Shown here piece by piece: positions 56,889 to 64,000 of a stretch of DNA of 64,000 nucleotides (positions are counted from its first letter, which is position 1; the number at the start of each line of letters is the position of its first letter). Made by a program: the position numbers and the translations under genes. Origin of the DNA: Selaginella tamariscina (Eukaryota > Streptophyta > Lycopodiopsida > Selaginellales > Selaginellaceae); assembly GCA_003024785.1 (NCBI GenBank), contig PUQB01000078.1, forward strand, positions 434,001 through 498,000, written 5' to 3'. The notes under the pieces were generated by a model that did not search any database, was not told the DNA's origin, and saw only the letters and a program-made list of their open reading frames with translations.

Positions 56889-57419
56889 TCAAGGAGGAGT
56901 TTTCAACACTGGTACAGGAACAGGCACGGTCAATCCTGTAGCTTGTACTGCCTCAGATATTAAGGATGTATCCTGCACAAAGGAAGGTACAGGATTGATC
57001 CTAGCTGTTGGAGAGGAAAACGTGAACGTCCTAGACTTCCAGTCGATCTGCGGATTCGCAACAACGAACCAAGGCATGCCCAAAATGATGGAAGTCGACT
57101 GAGTCTTGATCAAGTTGAAGGAAATTGAACAATTGAATGTGCCATGACTACAGGAGAGAGGTTCGATAGCATGGGTAACTGCACCAGAAACAATCAGACG
57201 CCCATCGGCCACCTCTACAGGAACTGCACGCTTCAACTTCACCACCGAAATGCCATGTTGAGTTGCAAAAGTGTCATTCATGAAGCATGCATTTGCACCA
57301 GTGTCTAACAGGGCAAACTCCTTGAGCTCTCGATTATTAAAATGAATGTGTACAGGAAACTTGAGTGATGAAATGGTATGAGCAGCACCAATGGAGCCTG
57401 CACCTACGTCCAACTTCAC
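56889..57419 (-). pseudogene. aspartic protease (element F)
   Basis: Retropepsin with LLDTGANACFMND as active site, the GVSVVKL-like flap region and the second landmark TSIILGMPWFVVANP, followed by a Pro/Val-rich linker to RT. The 5' part is repeated at 58,706-58,944, where it runs into LTR sequence instead of the rest of the enzyme. Confidence 0.82.
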
Positions 57420-59075
57420 GACTCCTAAACGAAGTGGACATTGAAGTTTTCTGACTGAACTCCAGCTTCAACTTCACGCGTCTTGAACTTCCTGGCTTTA
57501 ATAGGACATTCTGCCACCTTGTGTCCTGCTTCACCACAATACACGCCACGATCCAGGAACCAGGAAGAGAACAGGATTCCAAGAACATGAAGGCTTGACT
57601 CAGGAGCAGAACCGAGAGTAGGACAGGAACTAGGAACAGGAACAGCACGAATCTAGAAGCAAGACAGAATCCTATCCCTCAGGAGCAGAACCGAGAGCAG
57701 GACAGGAACTAGGAACAGGAACAGCACGGATCTAGGAGCAAGACAGGATCAGGATAGGATCCAGGAGCAAGACAGGATCCGGGAGCAAGACAGGATCCGG
57801 GAGCAAGACAGGAAGGCACAGGACAGGATCCATGAACAAGACAGAAATAGGACAGGATCCGAGAACAAGACAGGAGCAGGATAGGATCCAGGAGCAGGTC
57901 AGGAAACATGAGCAAGACAGGAGCAGGACAGGATCCAGGAGCAGGTCAGGAAACATGAACAAGACAGGAGCAGGACAGGAAACAAGACAAGAACAAGACA
58001 AGATGAGATTGATCGTAGTAAGACTGGTGTTGATAGTAACTGATTGTACAACAATTAGGTCGGAGCTTTTATGCTCACAACTCCAAGAGCTAATCTAGGC
58101 ATGAGTGCTAAAAGTGGTTACATGCATACAAAGTGACTGCATGTATGCAGAGGCTAAGATGAGTCCACATGTCCCTTATCCTCTAGGCATATCCTGTGGC
58201 ATATCCTGTAGGAATATCCTGCGACCATATCCTGTATCCGGAATCCTGGTAGGAATATCCTGCAACCATATCATGTATCCGGAATCCTGGTAGGAATATC
58301 CTGTAGGAAAGTCCTGCAACCTGTATCCTGTATCCAGAATCTTGTATCATGTATTGGGTCGTGACAAAGTATACACAATTTGTCCTTGAGGGCAAGTGTC
58401 AGAGTTTTAACCCAAAGGGCCAACACGTGGCAACACGTGGCTGCCATTAGGTCGGAGCTTTTATGCTCACAACTCCAAGAGCTAATCTAGGCATGAGTGC
58501 TAAAAGTGGTTGCATGCATGCAAAGTGACTGCATGCATGCAGAGGCTAAGATGAGTCCACATGTCCCTTATCCTCTAGGCATATCCTGTGGCATATCCTA
58601 TAATCGTATCTTGTGTCCGAAATCCTGGTAGGAATATCCTGTAGGAAAGTTATGCAACTCGTATCCTGTATCCGGAATCCTGTATCCTGTATCGGGTCGT
58701 GACAGGTAACTGCGCCAGAAGCAATCAGACGCCCATCGGCCACCTCTACAGGAACTGCACGCTTCAACTTCACCACCGAAATGCCATGTTGAATTGCAAA
58801 AGTGTCATCTATGAAGCATGCATTTGCACCAGTGTCTAACAGGGCAAACTCCTTAAGCTCTCGATTATTAAAATGAATATGTACAGGAAACTTGAGTGAT
58901 GGAATGGTATGAGCAGCACCAATGGAGCTTGCACCTACGTCCAACTTTGCGGCTCCTAGACGAAGTGGACATTGAAGTTTTCCGACTGAACTCTAGCTTC
59001 AACTTCATGGGTCTTGAACTTCCTGGCTTTAATAGGACATTCTGCCACCTTGTGTCCTGCTTCACCACAATACAA
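57178..59075 (-). other. chimeric duplication inside element F (protease copies around LTR-flank-LTR)
   Basis: In plus order: protease/knuckle copy B (57,178-57,541), a long LTR copy (57,545-58,368), 80 bp identical to element D flank (58,369-58,447, matching 60,646-60,725), an LTR tail (58,448-58,704) and protease/knuckle copy A (58,706-59,075). The LTR-to-flank junction includes AAGTA, so it reproduces F's right-hand insertion junction. The active-site LLDTGANACF occurs in both protease copies. This looks like recombination or duplication of a junction fragment into the element, or an assembly artefact. Confidence 0.75.
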
Positions 59076-59916
59076 GCATAGGTTCTCACTGCGGCGACGT
59101 TGCTTCTCAGTAGTGGAAAGAGAGCCACGCTTGGATTTCTCGACCTCCATAGGAACTACTCCAGAAGGTGGTGCAGGAACATGTACCATAGTTGCAGGAT
59201 TGGTTTGCAGGAACTGCTGACGGAATCTTTCCTAACAACGCTCGAACAAGCAGTTGTCGCAACGAACAGCTTGTTGCATGATCTCCGCTAATGTTTGGGC
59301 ATCCGGTAACATAAGAAGGAGGTCCTTCAACCCAAAACAAAAGTGTTTGATCAATGCAGTCTTGTCCCATGGAATGTTCGTGCAAAGTTGTTGAAATTTG
59401 GATGCATAGACGGAAGCTGGTCGGGATCCTTGAGTGAGCTTTTGTAACTTTGTGCATGCGGAATGGTACTTGTCAGGATCCCCAAAGCAGGCTTCAAAGG
59501 CAGCCACAAATTCAAAGTCTTCCATCAATGGGTCGTCACGCTCCAGCAAGGGGGCAACCCAAGCCCGTGGAGATCCACTTAGTAAGGATGCCAAAAGGCC
59601 AACCTTTTGTGCATCAGTTGAGTAGCAGCGTGGTTGCATGCAGATCAAGAGCTAGATCTGATTCAGGAAACCTTGGAAATCGACACGATTGCCACTGAAC
59701 TTTCTGGCATGCTGACCTTTAGCTCCAAAGAAAAATTCAATGAAGAGGGAACCATCGATGCCTGAGAGAGAGCCTGCACAGCAGCCTTGGAGGATGCATC
59801 AGCAGCTGCATGCACCATGTTGGTGGAACCTTGTAGGTCGGTGACCACTTGGCGCAAAGTGGCCAGCTATGAAGTAACATTTGGTGCTCGTGTTGAAAGT
59901 GCTCAAATTCAGCCAT
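58956..59916 (-). CDS. gag (element F)
   Basis: ATG at 59,916 (MAEFEHFQHEHQM); the capsid region continues in a second frame from 59,648. Capsid features: LLSGSPRAWVAPLL, FVAAFEACFGDP, KLQKLTQGSRPASVYASKF and FCFGLKD, the pattern of Ty3 gag common in fungal, animal and basal-plant elements. A CCHC knuckle, CLYCGEAGHKVAEC, lies near 59,045-59,090. One or two frameshifts (near 59,650 and 59,230) interrupt it. Confidence 0.8.
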
Positions 59917-60015
59917 GATCTATGAAAGAAAAAGGAGGAAAACGAAGGAAAAGAATCAAGAAAAAAAAAAAAGTAGCTGGAAAACGGAGAGCTATGAAAG
60001 CAGTTACTCTCAAAC

Positions 60016-60645
60016 TGTCAAGTCACGATCCAGGAACCAGGAAGAGAGTAGGATTCCAAGAACAGGAAGAGAGTAGGATTCCAAGAACAGGAAGGCTTGA
60101 CTTAGGAGTAGGACGAGAGCAAGACATGAACTAGGAACAGGAATAGAACAAATCCAGGAGCAAGACAGGATCAGGATAGGGTCCGGGAGCAAAACAAGAA
60201 GGTGCAGGACAAGATCCAGGAGCGAGACAAGGAGAGAACAAGAAGCAAGGAGCAAGACAAGAATAAGACAAAGATTGATCGTAATAAGACTGGTGTTGAT
60301 AGTAACTGATTGTACAACAATTAGGTCGGAGCTTTTATGCTCACAACTCCAAGAGCTAATCTAGGCATTAGTGCTAAAAGTGGTTACATGCATACAAAGT
60401 GACTGCATGTATGCAGAGGCTAAGATGAGTCCACATGTCCCTTATCCTCTAGGCATATCCTGTGGCATATCCTGTAGGAATATCCTGCGACCATATCCTG
60501 TATCCGGAATCCTGGTAGGAATATCCTGTAGGAATATCCTACAACCATATCCTGTATCCGGAATCCTGGTAGGAATATCCTGTAGGAAAGTCCTGCAACC
60601 TGTATCCTGTATCCAGAATCTTGTATCATGTATTGGGTCGTGACA
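60016..60645 (-). repeat. 5' LTR of element F (right copy)
   Basis: 630 bp, TGTCAAGTCACGATCC...GGGTCGTGACA in plus sense; longer than the left LTR because of extra GGAATATCCTG and AGGATTCC units. On the minus strand the LTR is followed by GTTTGAGAGTAACTGC, which does not begin with the usual TGG, so the primer may be unconventional. Confidence 0.9.
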
Positions 60646-61416
60646 AAGTATACCACAATTTGTCCTTGAGGGCAAGTGTCAGAGTTTTAACCCAAAGGGC
60701 CAACACGTGGCAACACGTGGCTGCCATGTGGCTATTTGGCATCATCACCCTATGTGAGCAACGCTAAGTCTTCTAGTCTAACTTAGGGGCCTAATTAGGC
60801 AAAAGACTTAGAGTTCTACCCTAAGTCCCTAGAATGAACATCTCTTGAACCCTAGAGGATAACCCGAGTAAACTTTAGGATCATGTCCCAGTAAACCTAG
60901 ACAGGCTCATGCCCTAACCCCACAAAGGAGATGTATTTCACACATACCCCCGTGATATAGCTAAGGCATCGTCACTTACCCCTTAAGGTATCACCCTCAT
61001 CCGGGAGTACAACCCCTTTAGGGCGACAAGGGGTACCTAAATCACGACTAACCCTAAGGGTTTATGTGGCCAAGTCTTACCCTAGACCTAAGGCTAGTAC
61101 TTAGTGAGGATACGAATGTGCACCATAGGCGGACACAAGTGTTCTACTAAATAAACTCCCTAAGGCTAGGTTTGGATAACCCTAAGTACATAACTTTACG
61201 AGTGCTTCACGAAAAGGCTCTTACTAACAAGCTTAGGTTGTTCAACCCTGGATTCCAAGAAGAACACTCCCCTACCCAAGTGTGCCTAAGCACACCTAGT
61301 TACAAGACTTAACCTCCCTTGAGCAAATGCCTAAGGCTTAACACCCTAGTGCGAGCACAAGCATGTTTGTTTGCTAGAGTATCAACCCTTAGCGACAAGC
61401 CCATGACACAACCCAA
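60646..61416 (+). repeat. end of element D: polypurine-like tract and 3' LTR start
   Basis: After the AAGTA duplication the sequence resumes with TTGTCCTTGAGGGCAAG, a purine-rich tract, then TGTCAGAG at 60,679 as LTR start. About 738 bp of LTR is visible, rich in CCCTAAGG-like motifs. It is cut at 61,416 by the ATGCACGTTGTAAC end of DNA-2. Confidence 0.65.
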
Positions 61417-61443
61417 ATGCACGTTGTAACTAAAGTGGGCATG
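61417..61443 (+). repeat. left terminal inverted repeat of DNA-2
   Basis: Identical over 27 bp to the DNA-1 left terminus (42,933-42,959). Confidence 0.85.
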
Positions 61444-61701
61444 ATACGTGAAAATGGGAATATAAATAAATTACTAATTAATACTTAAGTTTTAATTATT
61501 AATTAATCATTTAATTAATATGTAATTAAGCCTTAAATATTAATTAATTAATTAATTAATCCTTCAATAACCTTACTTAGTAAGGAATATTCCTAAAATA
61601 TCTTAGAATATTCATATTATTCTAAAAATAGTTTACAATAATGAAGAAATACTATCAAACATAATTACAAATGAAATCATTTTCTTATCAACATGTTTTT
61701 T

Positions 61702-62850
61702 TTATAAATACTTTCTTTCTATCATACAAAGAAATCTTTTCATTTTGTCTAAATCATCACTCTCCGGATTAATCAAATCATTTTGGTCAATATCTTGATG
61801 TTGTTGCCACCACTTAACACTCTCACGAATGCAATTGGGAGTTGCCATCCTTGTTAATACATAAGATGTGATAAGAGAAGGTCTGCATAAAGGCTCATCT
61901 AAAAACTGACGTTCCTTAAGAATAATATTATAAAGCGCCCGGTTGCTATCCTTCATTTTATAAAATTCAATATCACGAGAAAGAAAAGCTTCAGGAAATG
62001 TATGATACGGTGGATACTGCTCACAAAAATTTTCGAGATTCTTCTTTCTGAGGCACGTATCCAAGTAGTTCACTAGCTCATCCATGATATCGGTATCAGA
62101 ATATGGATCGAAAGTGATTGGATGAATACAAGCAATGTTTTGGTTGAGCATAGCCTTCTGAGGAGAGTCGTCTACTACTAAATATGTGCATTCTTCATTA
62201 TCCTTAAGCGACTGATCTCCCCATGAGTCCCAATTATTCTTTCATTCTTGAAGAAGTATGGCTTGCTTTCCTTTCTTATATTGTGAAATTCGAGAGGTTT
62301 ATAACATTCGCTGGTCAAAAATCCAATCTTTACGAATCACCTCTTCTGCAACACTACAATGTTTCTTAAGTAAATCAACAGCGGTGTTAAGTTATGAATC
62401 TGCATGCATGACCAAATCCCCACAAGCGCACCCATCTCCTTAAGCTTTTGAAAGAGACGATCCAACCCTGGACGAAAAATAATATCATATCGAAATTTAC
62501 CATGACAAGGAATGAAATCTCCTTGTTTGATTTCTGTTTTTCTATCCTCGGGCCTTTGTCGATGAAGCAGAACACCATTGACATCCAACAACACAATATG
62601 GCCATGAGTAACATGAGATAGCGTTGCCTCTTGAATACTTTGCAAATCACTTGTTTGCTCCCTTTCACATTTATCCGTTGCCACTATTCGTTGCCTATCC
62701 CTTCATCATTTAATTGTACATCATCCTTACAAGATTCAGATATTGCATGCGCTGAAGAAATTGATTTCGGAACTGAAGCCAATAAAAATGATGATGAAAA
62801 ACTGAAGTGGCCCCCATGGTAACGATGTTTTGAGCTGCATTATTATCCAT
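61702..62850 (-). pseudogene. FCP1/SCP-like HAD phosphatase domain protein, broken
   Basis: FCP1-homology proteins dephosphorylate phosphoproteins such as the RNA polymerase II tail. On the minus strand a likely start is at 62,850 (MDNNAAQN). A frameshift near 62,690 precedes HIVLLDVNGVLLHRQ, the HAD motif I. Its second Asp is Asn, as in the plant DLNG-type subfamily. Then come FRPGLDRLFQKLKEMGALVG and IWSCM. Around 62,200-62,400 the reading jumps between frames (HCSVAEEVIRKDWIFDQ in one, KPYFFKNERI in another). It recovers as ECTYLVVDDSPQKAMLNQN, the motif III/IV loop, and ends ERKYL at 61,702. At least three shifts make it a pseudogene unless the sequence has errors. The N-terminus is Ser-rich. 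Confidence 0.62.
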
Positions 62851-63143
62851 TTCCTGCATGAACTCTGTCATTCTGACATGTGGCACAAGAAATTGTCGCC
62901 AAACCCCTCTCTTACCTCATGGCAATGCTGAAAATCCATGTTCTCAATTATTTCATTACATCTGCAAAATGATAATTAGCTGACCTTAAAATTATCAAGG
63001 TATATTATTTACCTTGTTAATGTGTGACCCATGTTTGAACTAAAAGCTTCATTAATCCTTGAGAATTTATTTTCTGTACAAATATAAAAGAAATATACAA
63101 AAATGCCTTATGTTACACTCATTTACAACTATTCATCACTCTA
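62851..63143. other. spacer between the FCP1-like and methyltransferase-like genes
   Basis: AT-rich, with no gene seen. Probably 3' UTR of the methyltransferase-like gene and promoter of the FCP1-like gene, both on the minus strand. Confidence 0.4.
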
Positions 63144-64000
63144 TCAATTCATTATCAATTCTTCTTCGCTATTACCTTCTGAATGAGGCGAAGAAGGTCT
63201 AAGCCGCTTGTGAGATGGTTCAAGATCTTCTGCATCTTCTATTGATGTTTCCATGGGTCCTGGAGTGTGCGAATGTTCTGTACTCCTCGAGATAACTTCC
63301 GGTCTAATATCTGATTGATGTTCGTTCTCAGACTCCGAGATTGAACCAGATTCACCTTCAGAGCTATCGCACTTATCTGGAGGGAACTTTCTCAAATACG
63401 CCTTTATGGATTCGTTGGGGTACTCAGTTGAGACCCAATCTATCCACTTGTTCAGGTCCTCAACCATGGTCTTATCCTTCTCAACGGCAAACACACATGT
63501 ATGCCGAAGGTAACACTCCTTCAAGACGGACCCCCTAGTGCAGTAGTCAAAAACCCACGCATCACTGTGAGGACCCCTGATCAAGTTGACGATGCTCCGT
63601 GCCGCTTGACTTGTAATGTTTGGATAACGTACATTGCCGAATACGTCACTCATACCTATCGGTGTATCGGATGGAGGTTCAGGGCCGTTGGAGTGCAAAC
63701 AGATGCCTGGCCAGTCATTTGGAAGCTTGAAATTGTTTGGCGCATTCCTAACAACCAAGTGAACAACAGTATCAATGCACTTGGGATTAGCATCGTTCAT
63801 ATAAAATCCTGTCCAACGATGTCTATTCTTCTTGGCGAAGGCGAAGGCAAAAGTATCGGTGACATGAGCAAGAATCAAGAAATAAATACCTGAAAAAGTA
63901 GGTATCAGTGAAGAGCGCAAGCATGAATTCAATAATAAATACCTTCTATGTATATGCTTGCACGGCTAAGTTTCTCCACCAGATCCTCTAGTGCCCTATC
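63144..64000 (-). CDS. permuted DNA/RNA methyltransferase-like protein, 3' exons
   Basis: Two minus-strand exons: 63,943-64,000 (continuing outside the window; LEDLVEKLSRASIYIE) and 63,144-63,889, joined in phase by a 53-nt GT-AG intron. The second exon is open for about 248 codons. The strand GIYFLILAHVTDTFAFA and TVVHLVVRNAP precede DAWVFDYCTRGSVLKECYL and CVFAVEKD. In N4/N6 (beta-type, circularly permuted) methyltransferases the SAM motif D-x-F-x-G-x-G-S followed by an acidic-ended strand lies C-terminal in this way. Here motif I is degenerate (DYCTRGS). The tail (about 110 residues) is acidic, Ser-rich and ends with a possible nuclear signal (HKRLRPSS). No obvious damage. The function call rests on fold pattern only; it could be catalytically dead or unrelated. 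Confidence 0.5.

Larger units (their letters stand above)
52962..60645 (-). mobile_element. Ty3/Gypsy chromovirus F inserted in element D
   Basis: Flanked by a perfect 5-bp duplication AAGTA (52,957-52,961 and 60,646-60,650). Minus-strand order: 5' LTR (60,016-60,645), gag, zinc knuckle, protease (with a chimeric insertion), RT, RNase H, integrase, chromodomain, 3' LTR (52,962-53,483). The gag and chromodomain look like the Tcn1/sushi-like side of chromoviruses rather than the usual angiosperm clades (inference). LTRs differ in length through internal minisatellites. Confidence 0.9.
32746..61416 (+). mobile_element. Ty3/Gypsy LTR retrotransposon D, host of the nested insertions
   Basis: D's own sequence is 32,746-33,539, 41,065-42,932, 50,907-52,961 and 60,646-61,416, roughly 5.5 kb. 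It is interrupted by E, DNA-1 and F, each with a target duplication, and by DNA-2 in the 3' LTR. Joining the pieces across E (ACTTG) and DNA-1 (TAGT) restores one reading frame, in gag and in RT respectively. Across F (AAGTA) the coding end rejoins a polypurine tract and LTR. D is old: protease and RT catalytic residues are lost and stops are frequent. The GPY-type tail is seen but no chromodomain could be confirmed. Confidence 0.85.
61417..64000. mobile_element. DNA transposon DNA-2, left part only, with gene cargo
   Basis: From 61,417 to 61,606 the sequence matches the first 190 bp of DNA-1 with few differences, starting with the identical ATGCACGTTGTAACTAAA terminus. It interrupts the 3' LTR of element D. 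Beyond 61,606 it differs completely from DNA-1. Two minus-strand genes follow, FCP1-like and methyltransferase-like. The right end is outside the window, so element length and target duplication are unknown; that the genes belong to the element is inference. Confidence 0.6.

Overview
This window is nuclear DNA of a land plant or close streptophyte relative. The evidence is spliceosomal introns, TTTAGGG-type telomeric motifs (near 21,333, 34,170 and 44,755) and plant-specific gene families: a DRB double-stranded-RNA-binding protein, a BAH plus RRM-like protein of the ASI1-interacting (AIPP3) type, a microsomal FAD2 desaturase and a BCS1-type AAA-ATPase relic. The lineage cannot be fixed. Coding introns inside FAD2 and the mix of Ty3/Gypsy types hint at a non-flowering lineage, but that is inference.

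Layout. 1-7,297: Ty3/Gypsy element A (+, 5' end outside the window) with a long extra reading region between integrase and 3' LTR. 7,298-14,016: decayed relative B (-). 14,017-17,275: AT-rich DNA with an integrase scrap and a MITE-like element (15,560-16,256). 17,276-24,899, extending to about 25,860 with the FAD2 leader: the host-gene island, with DRB (+), BAH-RRM (-) and FAD2 (-). 26,481-31,345: element C (+) with 161-bp LTRs differing at one base. 32,209-32,735: broken BCS1-like ATPase.

32,746 to the end is a nest. An old Ty3/Gypsy element D (+) has been split by chromovirus E (33,540-41,064, TSD ACTTG), by an 8-kb DNA transposon 'DNA-1' (42,933-50,906, TSD TAGT) and by chromovirus F (52,962-60,645, TSD AAGTA). 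The start of a second DNA transposon, 'DNA-2', lies in D's 3' LTR (61,417 onward). Removing E or DNA-1 rejoins D's reading frame; removing F rejoins D's coding end to its polypurine tract and 3' LTR.

The strongest candidate for something undescribed is DNA-1. It has 27-bp terminal inverted repeats, a 4-bp target duplication and an intron-containing gene whose product resembles DUF7869-type, putatively DDE-fold proteins. It also carries two arrays of the palindrome GGCGGGATTAATCCCGCC. One array lies near the left end. The other, 11 perfect copies about 41 bp apart, lies in what looks like the 5' leader intron of the transposase gene. DNA-2 shares about 190 bp of the same terminus but carries different cargo: a broken FCP1/HAD-phosphatase-like gene and a permuted-methyltransferase-like gene.

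Many coding regions carry single-base frameshifts, including FAD2 (two) and element C despite its near-identical LTRs. Residual indel errors in the assembly should be considered beside genuine decay. All coordinates and splice sites were read by eye; no database search was run.
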